Assembly (NCBI GenBank): GCA_934373235.1
Contig: CAKROW010000046.1
Location: 1-21,929, forward strand
DNA length: 21,929 nt
Reading direction: 5' to 3'
Source: an uncultured Blautia sp.
GTDB taxonomy: Bacteria; Bacillota; Clostridia; Lachnospirales; Lachnospiraceae
The notes below the pieces were generated by a model that saw nothing but the letters and a program-made list of their open reading frames with translations, did no database searches and had not been told where the DNA came from. Positions 14,920 to 21,929 of the stretch are shown piece after piece; the first letter of the stretch is position 1; each line of letters begins with the position of its first letter. Made by a program: the position numbers and the translations under genes.

Positions 14920-15498
14920 CTAAAATGCGTTTTTGCAATAGCCGATAGCTGTATTGACTGCACCGGTAAAAGCTCTGGATGTAATGGTGGCACCGCTGAT
15001 GGCATCAATAGGTTCTCCCTCTCCACCATCTTTGGATACATAGAATTCATCGGTATTTTTACCTACGTACTGCTCCTGGAATTTTGCCTCTGTGGCACGC
15101 ATTCCAAGGCCGGCAGTCTCGCTGATGGAAAGAACAGACACGCCGCTTATGGTGCCATCCTTTGCAACACCTACTGTGATCTGGATATCACCGCCGTAAC
15201 CTTCCTTATCTGTTACTGTAACAACATATCCCTCATCAGCAGCCTCACAGACTTCATCAACTGTTGCCTTCACTCCCAGATCTGCCACAGTTTTGTCTGC
15301 TGCATCCTGATCTACATCGACAGCCTTGAAGTCTTCCAGATTTACATCACTGAACACAGTCTGCCATGCTTCTTTCTTTGCCTGTTCTTCGGTTCTTGCG
15401 ATAGGTTCTTTTGTGACTTCATATACAAGGCCCAGACCCAGACCGGCAATTACGGTAATGATCGTAAGGATCAATGTATTTCTGATAATCTTACCCAT
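14920..15498 (-). CDS. rnfG: Rnf complex subunit G, covalent FMN carrier
   Basis: A 192-aa subunit with one N-terminal membrane helix (about 7-27) and an extracytoplasmic FMN-binding domain. The flavinylation motif is DAISGAT (165-171); FMN is attached by a phosphoester bond to the threonine of this motif (T171) by the transferase ApbE, which is not encoded in this window. The region between helix and FMN domain is acidic. Its ATG overlaps the rnfD stop by one base (TAATG), and AAGGAGG lies inside the end of rnfD, so translation is coupled. Confidence 0.96.
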   Translation of the reverse strand: MGKIIRNTLILTIITVIAGLGLGLVYEVTKEPIARTEEQAKKEAWQTVFSDVNLEDFKAVDVDQDAADKTVADLGVKATVDEVCEAADEGYVVTVTDKEGYGGDIQITVGVAKDGTISGVSVLSISETAGLGMRATEAKFQEQYVGKNTDEFYVSKDGGEGEPIDAISGATITSRAFTGAVNTAIGYCKNAF

Positions 15499-16475
15499 TA
15501 TTTCTTGCCTCCTTTTCCAAAAGCAACAGGTTTTGTCACTTTTTCAATAAGCGGAACCAGAAGGTTACAGAAAATAATTGCATAGGAAACACCCTCTGCG
15601 GAACCGCCAAAGAGACGGAACACGGCTGTCACAATACCAAGGCAGCATCCATATACAAGCTGTCCTTTCGGTGTGATCGGAGTGGTTACATAATCGGTTG
15701 CCATAAACCATGCACCAAGCATCAGTCCGCCACCAAAGATGTGACTGAAAAGATAATTAACATCAAATCCTTTACCTGTACCCAGCATATAAAGGATCAC
15801 AAAAACAGCAAAACTTCCAATGTATGTAAGAGGCACTTTAAAATCAATGATCTTAAATGCAAGAAGGATCACTGCACCAATGAGGATTGCCAGTGCGGAA
15901 GTCTCACCAATGGTACCCTGGATATTTCCCAGAAAAAGATTCTTTACAGGAATGGATGTTCCGGTGATGAATCCCTGATTCTTAAGAGCTGCCAGAGGTG
16001 TTGCCTGGGATACGGTATCCACGATCGCATGGGAACCCTTGGAAACTGCAAAGTTTGTCATTTTGCCTGCAAAAGAAATCATAAGGAAACATCTGCCTGC
16101 AAGGGCAGGGTTCATAAAGTTCTGACCAAGTCCGCCAAAAAGCTGTTTTACAACGATAATGGCAAAAGCACTGCCAAGGATCGGCATCCACAGCGGGATC
16201 TGCGGTGGCATGTTCAGTGCGAGAAGAAGTCCTGTTACAACAGCACTGAAATCTGTAACTGTATTCTTCTTATGCATCAGATAATCATAAAGCCATTCAA
16301 AAAACACACTGGATGCAACTGTTGCCAGTACTACAAGAAGTGCATGGACGCCAAAATTCCAGATACCGAAAAGTGTAGTCGGAAGCAGTGCGATCACTAC
16401 CAGTTGCATGATACGGCTGGTTGTCATTTTATCCCTGATATGGGGATTAGATGATACGTTATACATTTGTTCCAT
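15498..16475 (-). CDS. rnfD: Rnf complex membrane subunit D, covalent FMN
   Basis: A 325-aa polytopic membrane protein, homologous to NqrB, with about nine to ten helices. The covalent FMN site is the threonine in SQATPLA (T159), and conserved loops NFMNPALAGR and GGxMLGAWFMATDYVTTP are present. It forms part of the electron path and probably the ion-translocating core. The ATG follows GGGGGAGGA, 14 nt after the rnfC stop. The motif residue between Ser and Ala is Gln where many RnfD proteins have Gly. Confidence 0.96.
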   Translation of the reverse strand: MEQMYNVSSNPHIRDKMTTSRIMQLVVIALLPTTLFGIWNFGVHALLVVLATVASSVFFEWLYDYLMHKKNTVTDFSAVVTGLLLALNMPPQIPLWMPILGSAFAIIVVKQLFGGLGQNFMNPALAGRCFLMISFAGKMTNFAVSKGSHAIVDTVSQATPLAALKNQGFITGTSIPVKNLFLGNIQGTIGETSALAILIGAVILLAFKIIDFKVPLTYIGSFAVFVILYMLGTGKGFDVNYLFSHIFGGGLMLGAWFMATDYVTTPITPKGQLVYGCCLGIVTAVFRLFGGSAEGVSYAIIFCNLLVPLIEKVTKPVAFGKGGKK

Positions 16476-16489
16476 TGTTATTCCTCCCC

Positions 16490-17815
16490 CTATTTCTTTT
16501 TCCTGCGTTCTGCAAGAACCATTTTTCTCATGGATTTAATGCTCTGAGTCAGAGGTCGCTTGGCTGGACAGATATAGCTGCAGCATCCACATTCGCAGCA
16601 TTCCATACCATCCATTTTCTCAAAGCCTTCCATATCGCCGTGTTCTGCAAGGGTTGCAAGTCGGGCCGGAATCACATGGCCTGGACAGACATTTACACAT
16701 CGTCCGCAGTTGATACATGCAGTCTGGATATTCTTTGCCTCGGAAACGGCATCACGCTCCAGGAAAAGTAAAGAAGATGTTGTCTTTGTACACGGAATAT
16801 GGAGATCATACAGTGCAAATCCCATCATCGGTCCACCAGAGATGGCCTTGGCGATTTTGTTTTTGAAGCCACCTGCAGCATCTACAAGCTCCGACATATC
16901 TGTTCCTGTAAGAACAGAAAAATTCTTAGGTGTACGGATTCCGTCACCGGTAACAGTAACATTTCGGCTGATAACCGGCTGGCCAAGGATAACCGCCCTG
17001 TAAACAGAGGTAACTGTCTCCACATTATCCACAACACATCCTACATCTGCCGGAAGCATGGTAGAATTGATCTCTCTGCCGGTAACTGCATAGATCAGTG
17101 TACGCTCACCACCCTGCGGGTATTTGGTCTTAAGCTCCTTTACCTCCATACGTTCCTTACCTTCAATGGCCTTTTTCATTATTTTGATACAGTCCGGCTT
17201 GTTGTCCTCGATACAGATACAGCCAACTGCGTTTGGAAATGCCTTAAGGATTACTTCCAGACCGCCTACAACGCTCTCTGGTTCTTCCATCATCCTGCGG
17301 TAGTCACTTGTTATGTATGGCTCACACTCTGCACCGTTTACAAGGATATGATCGATCTTGTCCGGTTCCTTCGGGGAAAGTTTTACGTGGGTGGGGAAAC
17401 CTGCACCACCTTGTCCGACAACTCCGCCCTCCTGGATCCTTTTAAGGATGTCTTCTTTGGAGAGTTCGGAAAGCTTCGCAGGGGTGTATTCCACAGTTTC
17501 ATACAGACCGTCATTTTCAACGATGATCGCATCACCCATGGCGCCAACAGCAGTCAGACGCTGCTCGATTCCCTTTACTGTTCCTGATACGGATGAATGT
17601 ATCGGCGCAGAAACAAATCCTCCTGCTTCTGCAATTTTCTGTCCTACAAGCACGTGGTCACCCTTTTGTACTACCGGCTTGGCCGGAGCTCCGATATGCT
17701 GAGAAACCAGAAATGCCAGATTTCCTTTCGGCAGATACTTCTCAACAGGGCAGTTTTTTGACAAATCTTTGCCGTCATAAGGATGGATACCACCTTTGAA
17801 GGTTAAAAATGCCAT
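16490..17815 (-). CDS. rnfC: Rnf complex subunit C, NADH/FMN and Fe-S
   Basis: A 441-aa cytoplasmic subunit at the NAD+ end of Rnf. An N-terminal lipoyl-like sandwich domain (about 20-100) is followed by a Rossmann-type NADH/FMN domain with VGQGGAGFPTHVKL (about 133-146) and a SLBB-like segment. Two [4Fe-4S] motifs lie near the C-terminus: C367/C370/C373/C377 (CINCGRCVNVCP) and C406/C409/C412/C416 (CCECGCCSYICP). Two ATGs compete: 17824, 2 nt from AGGAGG, and 17815, better spaced; I chose 17815. As first gene of the cluster it sets operon order C-D-G-E-A-B, the standard one. It has a TTGACA promoter and a hairpin in its leader. Confidence 0.96.
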   Translation of the reverse strand: MAFLTFKGGIHPYDGKDLSKNCPVEKYLPKGNLAFLVSQHIGAPAKPVVQKGDHVLVGQKIAEAGGFVSAPIHSSVSGTVKGIEQRLTAVGAMGDAIIVENDGLYETVEYTPAKLSELSKEDILKRIQEGGVVGQGGAGFPTHVKLSPKEPDKIDHILVNGAECEPYITSDYRRMMEEPESVVGGLEVILKAFPNAVGCICIEDNKPDCIKIMKKAIEGKERMEVKELKTKYPQGGERTLIYAVTGREINSTMLPADVGCVVDNVETVTSVYRAVILGQPVISRNVTVTGDGIRTPKNFSVLTGTDMSELVDAAGGFKNKIAKAISGGPMMGFALYDLHIPCTKTTSSLLFLERDAVSEAKNIQTACINCGRCVNVCPGHVIPARLATLAEHGDMEGFEKMDGMECCECGCCSYICPAKRPLTQSIKSMRKMVLAERRKKK

Positions 17816-17844
17816 AAATTTCATCTCCTCCTCTTTTATTGTTT

Positions 17845-17869
17845 AAAGCAGATATTCCGGATCTGCTTT
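17845..17869 (-). other. Hairpin in the rnf leader
   Basis: A perfect 9-bp inverted repeat, AAAGCAGAT/ATCTGCTTT with a 7-nt loop, sits between the predicted rnf transcription start and the rnfC Shine-Dalgarno. No T-run follows on the minus strand, so it is not a terminator there. It could affect mRNA stability or translation. Confidence 0.55.
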
Positions 17870-17893
17870 GCTTTTATCATAAACGCACAGAAA

Positions 17894-17922
17894 TTTATGC
17901 GCTTACTTTCCATTACTGTCAA
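17894..17922 (-). promoter_or_regulatory. Promoter of the rnf operon
   Basis: On the minus strand: a perfect TTGACA (17917-17922), a 17-nt spacer and CATAAA (17894-17899). The predicted leader is about 70 nt. No clear Rex box (TTGTTAA-N4-TTAACAA) overlaps it. Confidence 0.7.
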
Positions 17923-17932
17923 ATCCTACATA

Positions 17933-17962
17933 TAATAAAATTTTTTATGCATAATTTTATTA
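17933..17962. repeat. AT-rich inverted repeat in the divergent rnf/exonuclease region
   Basis: TAATAAAATT and AATTTTATTA form a perfect 10-bp inverted repeat around a 10-nt centre. It lies 11 nt upstream of the rnf -35 and about 100 nt from the plus-strand gene. The rest of this 239-nt spacer is AT-rich without further recognisable structure. Confidence 0.45.
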
Positions 17963-18025
17963 CTTACCACTATACTATAACTCATTTTATGAAAAAATTC
18001 ACTACCAAATAAAAACTTTTTTGTG

Positions 18026-18031
18026 TATAAT
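18026..18031 (+). promoter_or_regulatory. -10 box of the YprB-type exonuclease gene
   Basis: A perfect TATAAT, 32 nt before the start codon. The hexamer at 17-nt spacing (TACCAA) is a poor -35, so the promoter is only partly supported. Confidence 0.5.
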
Positions 18032-18063
18032 AAGATACAATCTACAAAGGAGGAATTGTTAAC

Positions 18064-19080
18064 ATGATCGTTAAAAAAATGCCGATTTTTCAAGGGTTTC
18101 CGGACTTTGAGACTGTTAAAAAATTATCCGGATTTTCACCTGAAATCCAGGATTTCAACCCTGTTTTTTATGACATAGAAACCACCGGATTATCACGAAA
18201 TTCCACTTTTCTGTATCTGATTGGAGCTGTTGCATATGATGGTAAAAAATGGAATTTATACCAATGGTTTTGTGAAAATTCTGACGATGAACAGACAGTA
18301 CTTGTCACTTTTTCTGATTTCATGAAAATATATAATTTTACAATTCAATATAATGGAGATAATTTTGATCAGCCTTATCTTGAGGCAAGATATGCATTTT
18401 ATAAACTTCCATCGCCTTTTGAGGGAATTTCCTCCCTGGATCTTTACAAAAAGCTGAAACCTGTAAAGGGACTGCTGAAGCTTTCGCGTATGAACCAGCC
18501 CAGCATGGAAGCTTTTCTGGGAATACAGGAACGGAATTTCTGCGACGGCGGTGCCTGTATCCGTCTTTACAGGCAGTTTATATCAGGTAAAAAACCAGAA
18601 AACAGTGATATTGTTCTTGGACATAACTGTGAGGATCTTCTGGGCCTTGGAAAGATTTTTTCCATGTTGTCTTATCTTGAACTTTTTGAGGATTCCTGGG
18701 AGATCTCAGACTGCCGGCAGGATGAAGAGCTGGTCCTTTTTACTCTTTCGGTACATTACCGGTTTCCGGCAGAGTTTTCCAATGGAGGCGATGGGTTTTA
18801 TATCACAGGTTCCCATAACCGGGTTAAATTCAGTATAAAGTCTGTCAACGGACGTTTGCGCCAGTATTACAGCAATTACAGGGATTATGATTATATTCCC
18901 TCAGAAGACACTGTCATTCCCAAATCTTTAAGCGTATGTATGGATAAAAGTCTGAAACAGCCTGCCAGAAAGGATACCTGTTATACATGGTTTCCTGTTA
19001 CAGAAGAATTCCTGAAGAACCGGGATATGGAAAAAGATTATTTAAGACATGCTTTTGCTTATTATTTAAAAAACTTTTGA
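18064..19080 (+). CDS. RNase H-like exonuclease domain protein (YprB type)
   Basis: A 338-aa protein with a DnaQ/RNase H-like 3'-5' exonuclease fold. The first acidic pair is in FYDIETTGL (D37, E39), the second aspartate in YNGDNFDQPYLEARY (D102) and a C-terminal acid in GHNCEDLLGL (D191). This spacing matches the YprB family, whose members are predicted nucleases without a firmly known substrate. The last third (about 205-338) has no motif I recognise. The ATG is 9 nt after AGGAGG. It is one of only two plus-strand genes in the window, divergent from rnf and convergent with the S1 gene, with a shared terminator after it. Confidence 0.87.
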   Translation: MIVKKMPIFQGFPDFETVKKLSGFSPEIQDFNPVFYDIETTGLSRNSTFLYLIGAVAYDGKKWNLYQWFCENSDDEQTVLVTFSDFMKIYNFTIQYNGDNFDQPYLEARYAFYKLPSPFEGISSLDLYKKLKPVKGLLKLSRMNQPSMEAFLGIQERNFCDGGACIRLYRQFISGKKPENSDIVLGHNCEDLLGLGKIFSMLSYLELFEDSWEISDCRQDEELVLFTLSVHYRFPAEFSNGGDGFYITGSHNRVKFSIKSVNGRLRQYYSNYRDYDYIPSEDTVIPKSLSVCMDKSLKQPARKDTCYTWFPVTEEFLKNRDMEKDYLRHAFAYYLKNF

Positions 19081-19104
19081 ATATAGAAAACAGTATATAA
19101 ACAA

Positions 19105-19138
19105 GCGGGGCAGATATATCAAAGTATATCTGCCCCGC
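19105..19138. terminator. Bidirectional terminator between yprB-like and S1 genes
   Basis: A perfect 14-bp stem GCGGGGCAGATATA/TATATCTGCCCCGC with a 6-nt loop. CGATTTTC follows on the plus strand and CTTGTTTATATAC on the minus strand. It stands between two convergent genes and probably serves both. Confidence 0.85.
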
Positions 19139-19171
19139 CGATTTTCTCTTATAAACTGTAAAGTACCGGAA

Positions 19172-20248
19172 TTACTCCTCAGTTGCCTCTGCGGAATGAT
19201 CCTCAAGAGCCTTCATGCTCAGGCTGATCTTTCTGTCCTCGCCGTTGAAATCAACAACTTTAGCCTCGATCTCCTGACCGATGGAAAGTACGTCTGATGG
19301 TTTTGCAACATGCTCTCTGGAAATCTGAGATACATGAAGAAGTGCATCTACTCCTGGTGCAAGCTCAACAAAAGCACCGAAATCTGTCATACGTGCAACT
19401 TTACCTTTAACAACGTTACCTACTGCAAAATCTTCAGCGGCTGTAAGCCACGGATTCTCCTCCGGGAACTTAAGGGAAAGGGCAATCTTGTCACCATTGA
19501 TATCTTTAATAAGAACAGTAACTTTGTCGCCTACATTGAATACCTTCTTCGGGTTCTCTACTCTGCCCCAGGACATCTCAGAGATGTGAAGAAGTCCGTC
19601 TGCTCCGCCAAGATCGATGAAAGCACCGAAATCTGTAACGTTCTTGACAACACCCTCAACTTTATCTCCAACATGGATTCTCTCAAGAAGCTCTTTCTGT
19701 TTCTCAGCTTTCTCTGCAAGAAGAAGCTGTTTGCGGTTACCGATGATACGGCGTCTTCTTGGGTTGAACTCTGTGATAACGAACTCAATCTCCTGATCTG
19801 CATATTTGGAAAGGTCTTTTTCATATGTGTCGGATACAAGGCTTGCAGGAATGAATACTCTTGCTTCCTCAACGTTAACACAAAGACCACCGTCAAGTAC
19901 CTGAGTTACAGGAGCCTTCAGAACCTCCTGGTTCTCAAATGCCTCCTCAAGACGTTTGTTGCCTTTCTCGGCTGCAAGACGTTTGTAAGTCAGTGTAACC
20001 TGTCCTTCACCGTCGTTAACCTTAAGTACCTTTGCTTCCATGGTATCTCCAGGATGTACAACCTCGGAAAGCACTACGCTAGAATCGTTGGTGTACTCGT
20101 TCTTGGTGATGATACCGTCTGCTTTATAGCCGATATTCAGGATGATCTCATCATCTTTTACATCGATGACGGTACCCTGTACGATCTCTCCATTTCTGAT
20201 TGTTTTTACGGAATCTTCCAGCATCTGTTCAAAACTTAATTCTGACAT
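19172..20248 (-). CDS. rpsA: S1 RNA-binding domain protein (ribosomal protein S1-like)
   Basis: A 358-aa protein built of four S1 OB-fold domains in series (about residues 20-85, 97-165, 186-257 and 270-345). The third and fourth carry the strong RNA-binding pattern: VTDFGAFIDLGGADGLLHISEMSW and MTDFGAFVELAPGVDALLHVSQIS. Four domains is the usual Firmicute S1-like form, against six in E. coli, and such proteins bind mRNA; whether it acts in the ribosome as classical S1 does is not certain, so the symbol is provisional. The start is the ATG at 20248, 9 nt after AGGAGG; an in-frame ATG at 20266 would use the Shine-Dalgarno as codons. Its 5' end overlaps ispH by 20 nt. Confidence 0.9.
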   Translation of the reverse strand: MSELSFEQMLEDSVKTIRNGEIVQGTVIDVKDDEIILNIGYKADGIITKNEYTNDSSVVLSEVVHPGDTMEAKVLKVNDGEGQVTLTYKRLAAEKGNKRLEEAFENQEVLKAPVTQVLDGGLCVNVEEARVFIPASLVSDTYEKDLSKYADQEIEFVITEFNPRRRRIIGNRKQLLLAEKAEKQKELLERIHVGDKVEGVVKNVTDFGAFIDLGGADGLLHISEMSWGRVENPKKVFNVGDKVTVLIKDINGDKIALSLKFPEENPWLTAAEDFAVGNVVKGKVARMTDFGAFVELAPGVDALLHVSQISREHVAKPSDVLSIGQEIEAKVVDFNGEDRKISLSMKALEDHSAEATEE

Positions 20249-21095
20249 GTTCTTGAACCTCCTCAATAATTTTCTTTGGGGTGGAAGCCCCTGCTGTAAT
20301 ACCTACATAACTACTGCATTGGAACATTTCAGAATCCAAGTCTACAGGTGTTTGTATATAGTAAGTATTTCCACATTCCTTTTTACATATTTCAAACAGC
20401 TTTTGAGTATTGGAACTATGTCGGCCGCCAACGACCAGCATAGTGTCTACCTCTCCGGCTATCGCTTTAGCTTCTTTCTGCCGTTCTTCGGTAGCATTAC
20501 AAATAGTGTTTAAAACATTTAAAATATTTAAAACATTATTATCATACCTCTTTTTGCGGAGAATTTCAACTAATTCTTTAAATTTGTTGTAATTAAATGT
20601 CGTCTGGGACACAACACAGACCTCTTTAAGACCTGAAAAACTGAAATTTTCCGCATCTTCAAGGCTTTTTATTACAGTATAATCTCCCTGGCACCATCCG
20701 CAGATTCCCTGTACCTCCGGATGGGTAGGGTCACCTATGATCACAATATGAGCGCCTTTTCTGCTCTCACGTTCCACGATCCGGTGGATCTTAAGGACAA
20801 AGGGACAGGTTACATCCACACAGGAAATCCCCGGCTTTTTAAGTTTGTCATAAACATCTTGTCCTACGCCGTGGGAACGGATCACAACAGTTCCCTCTGT
20901 GATACCCGGGATCTGTTCTTCTTCTATGACTGACACACCTTTTCTTTCCAGGTCTGCCACCACTTCCTCGTTATGGATGATCGGTCCCAGTGTATAAATA
21001 GGGGCCGTCCCTGTAGCAATCAGCTCATAAACTTTATCCACAGCCCTCTGGACACCAAAGCAGAATCCTGCGGTCTCAGCAACTCTGACATCCAT
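20229..21095 (-). CDS. ispH: 4-hydroxy-3-methylbut-2-enyl diphosphate reductase
   Basis: A 288-aa Fe-S enzyme of the MEP isoprenoid pathway that reduces HMBPP to IPP and DMAPP. The three cluster cysteines are C12 (GFCFGV), C97 (VTCPFV) and C199 (TICNAT). Substrate-binding residues are in place: H41 (IIHNEEVV), H75 (RSHGVG), H125 with E127 (PTHPEV), and SSNT near the C-terminus. Just before C199 an unusual stretch, three repeats of (V/I)LN at 188-196, lengthens the usual segment; see the repeat entry. Its ATG overlaps the cmk stop by one base (TGATG), and its end overlaps the S1 gene. In many Clostridia IspH is fused to S1, but here the two are separate frames. Confidence 0.97.
   Translation of the reverse strand: MDVRVAETAGFCFGVQRAVDKVYELIATGTAPIYTLGPIIHNEEVVADLERKGVSVIEEEQIPGITEGTVVIRSHGVGQDVYDKLKKPGISCVDVTCPFVLKIHRIVERESRKGAHIVIIGDPTHPEVQGICGWCQGDYTVIKSLEDAENFSFSGLKEVCVVSQTTFNYNKFKELVEILRKKRYDNNVLNILNVLNTICNATEERQKEAKAIAGEVDTMLVVGGRHSSNTQKLFEICKKECGNTYYIQTPVDLDSEMFQCSSYVGITAGASTPKKIIEEVQEHVRIKF
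20508..20534. repeat. 9-bp tandem triplication inside ispH
   Basis: Three adjacent 9-bp units on the plus strand, GTTTAAAAC, ATTTAAAAT and ATTTAAAAC, differ at only the first and last base. On the coding strand they encode VLN-ILN-VLN. The unit is itself nearly palindromic (TTTAAA core) and strongly AT-rich compared with the flanks. Confidence 0.85.
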
Positions 21096-21760
21096 CAGCC
21101 ATTCACCTTCTCTTTGCAGATGGAAAGGATCCGGTCTACTACTTCATCGATTCCAAGTTCTGATGAATCTACCAGAACTGCGTCGTCTGCCTGTTTCAGA
21201 GGAGAAACTGTCCGGTTCATATCCCGTTCATCTCTTTCTATGATATCCTTAAGGATATGATCGTATTCATCCTCTGCTCCTTTTTGCTGAAGCTCGAGAA
21301 AACGTCTTCTGGCACGTGTCTCGGGGCTTGCGGTAAGGAATATCTTCACCTCTGCCTCAGGAAGGATAGTGGTCCCGATATCTCTTCCATCCATAACCAC
21401 ATTATTTTCCTTTGCGAGATTGCGCTGAAGCTTCAGAAGATGTTTGCGAACTTCTCCGTTTGCAGAACATACAGATGCCATATTTCCGGCTTCCTCTGTT
21501 CTGAGATAAGGGGTTACATCTTTGCCGTTTAGGATCACATGCTGTTCACCTTTCTCGTAACAGATGGAGATATCTGCGCCATGGCATGCGGAAGCGATTT
21601 CCTCCTGCTCTCCTGCCTTCTGTTCAAGAAGGTAAAGAGCCATAGCACGGTACATGGCCCCTGTGTCCACATAGATAAAAGACAGCTCCCTGGCTACCTT
21701 TTTTGCAATTGTGCTTTTACCTGCACCTGCTGGTCCGTCAATTGCAATGTTAATTCCCAT
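21095..21760 (-). CDS. cmk: Cytidylate kinase
   Basis: A 221-aa (d)CMP kinase that makes CDP and dCDP from the monophosphates. The P-loop is GPAGAGKST (residues 9-17) in INIAIDGPAGAGKST. Next come YVDTGAMYRA, the base-binding MDGRDIGTTI, and FLTASPETRARRR before the LID segment. The length fits the bacterial family. The ATG follows AGAGGAG. It overlaps ispH by one base, and cmk-ispH-S1 is a common order in Clostridia, so these three are probably one operon. Confidence 0.97.
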   Translation of the reverse strand: MGINIAIDGPAGAGKSTIAKKVARELSFIYVDTGAMYRAMALYLLEQKAGEQEEIASACHGADISICYEKGEQHVILNGKDVTPYLRTEEAGNMASVCSANGEVRKHLLKLQRNLAKENNVVMDGRDIGTTILPEAEVKIFLTASPETRARRRFLELQQKGAEDEYDHILKDIIERDERDMNRTVSPLKQADDAVLVDSSELGIDEVVDRILSICKEKVNG

Positions 21761-21780
21761 TTTCCAGTTACTCCTCTCAG

Positions 21781-21798
21781 CCCACAGTGATCTGTGGG
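21781..21798 (-). other. Hairpin between the flavoprotein gene and cmk
   Basis: CCCACAG and CTGTGGG form a perfect 7-bp stem with a 4-nt loop. No T-run follows on the minus strand; instead the cmk Shine-Dalgarno comes directly after. It may be an RNA-processing or stabilising stem rather than a terminator. Confidence 0.4.
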
Positions 21799-21802
21799 TT
21801 AT

Positions 21803-21929
21803 TTATTGGATCGCCTGTGCTGCCGCATATGCGGTAGACCATGCGATCTGAAGATTATAGCCTCCTGTTACGGCATCCAGATCCAACACTTCACCTATAA
21901 AATACAGGTTCTGTACTTTCTTGGATTCC
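21803..21929 (-). CDS. HI0933/YhiN family FAD-dependent oxidoreductase, C-terminal end only
   Basis: The last 41 codons of a flavoprotein; the rest lies beyond the window. The end reads IGEVLDLDAVTGGYNLQIAW followed by STAYAAAQ, the highly conserved FAD-contacting C-terminus of the HI0933/YhiN family, often annotated as aminoacetone-oxidase-like or NAD(P)/FAD-dependent oxidoreductase. No function can be assigned more precisely from this fragment. The stop is 42 nt before the cmk start with only a small hairpin between, so it may be in the same transcript as cmk-ispH-S1. Confidence 0.85.
   Translation of the reverse strand, partial: ESKKVQNLYFIGEVLDLDAVTGGYNLQIAWSTAYAAAQAIQ

Noticed and set aside
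16799..17587. A 262-codon open frame on the plus strand opposite rnfC
   Set aside because: It is a shadow of rnfC with no family motif and no promoter or Shine-Dalgarno.
18057..18078. TTGTTAA followed by TTAA near the start of the YprB-type gene, considered as a Rex operator
   Set aside because: The half-sites are 8 nt apart, not 4, and the second is degenerate. It overlaps the start codon of a nuclease gene rather than the rnf promoter.
19310..20239. A 309-codon open frame on the plus strand opposite the S1 gene
   Set aside because: It is exactly antisense to a clear four-domain S1 gene, has Cys/Leu-rich composition without motifs, and lacks a ribosome binding site.
1..21929. CRISPR arrays, insertion sequences, integrases, toxin-antitoxin pairs, restriction or phage-defence genes
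   Set aside because: None was found; gene content and style are uniform chromosomal housekeeping throughout.

Overview
The window looks like chromosomal DNA of a spore-forming, anaerobic, low-to-mid GC Firmicute. The best fit is Clostridia, probably Lachnospiraceae (Blautia/Dorea-like). Support: a six-gene Rnf ferredoxin:NAD+ oxidoreductase cluster, GerW and a DUF2953 (YtfI-like) protein next to each other, the fatty-acid-kinase/Asp23 pair divergent from rpmB, strong AGGAGG ribosome binding sites and Gram-positive style -35/-10 promoters. The family assignment is inference. No rRNA, tRNA, CRISPR array, insertion sequence or prophage gene was seen, and no stretch over 300 bases lacks a gene.

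Layout from left to right, almost all on the minus strand. (1) 1-949: 5' part of a FakA/YloV-type kinase gene preceded by an asp23-family gene. Divergent from it is rpmB (ribosomal protein L28, plus strand) with its own promoter and terminator. (2) 1351-3437: an operon-like row on the minus strand: an unrecognised 103-aa protein, DUF2953 protein, GerW, then a 45-aa membrane peptide gene ending in a hairpin terminator. (3) 3480-4047: a single NUDIX hydrolase gene with its own promoter. (4) 4051-9491: zapA, a U32/DUF3656 protein (RlhA-like), a SEDS glycosyltransferase (FtsW/RodA) and a class B penicillin-binding protein. This block serves cell division or wall synthesis, and the last two genes overlap by 110 nt. 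(5) 9591-11339: ruvA-ruvB Holliday junction branch migration. (6) 11522-12586: trpS. (7) 12804-17824: rnfCDGEAB, membrane energy conservation from reduced ferredoxin. (8) 18064-19080: plus-strand RNase H-like exonuclease (YprB type), divergent from rnf. (9) 19172-21929: a flavoprotein of the HI0933 family (3' end only), cmk, ispH and an S1-domain protein, tightly packed or overlapping.

Most of the content is conserved housekeeping. I did not find a convincing undescribed multi-gene system. The points most worth a second look are a four-cysteine tail on RnfE, the 110-nt dual-coding overlap between the SEDS and PBP genes, a 9-bp tandem triplication inside ispH, a short membrane peptide gene below usual annotation length, and an unrecognised 103-aa protein in the GerW operon.
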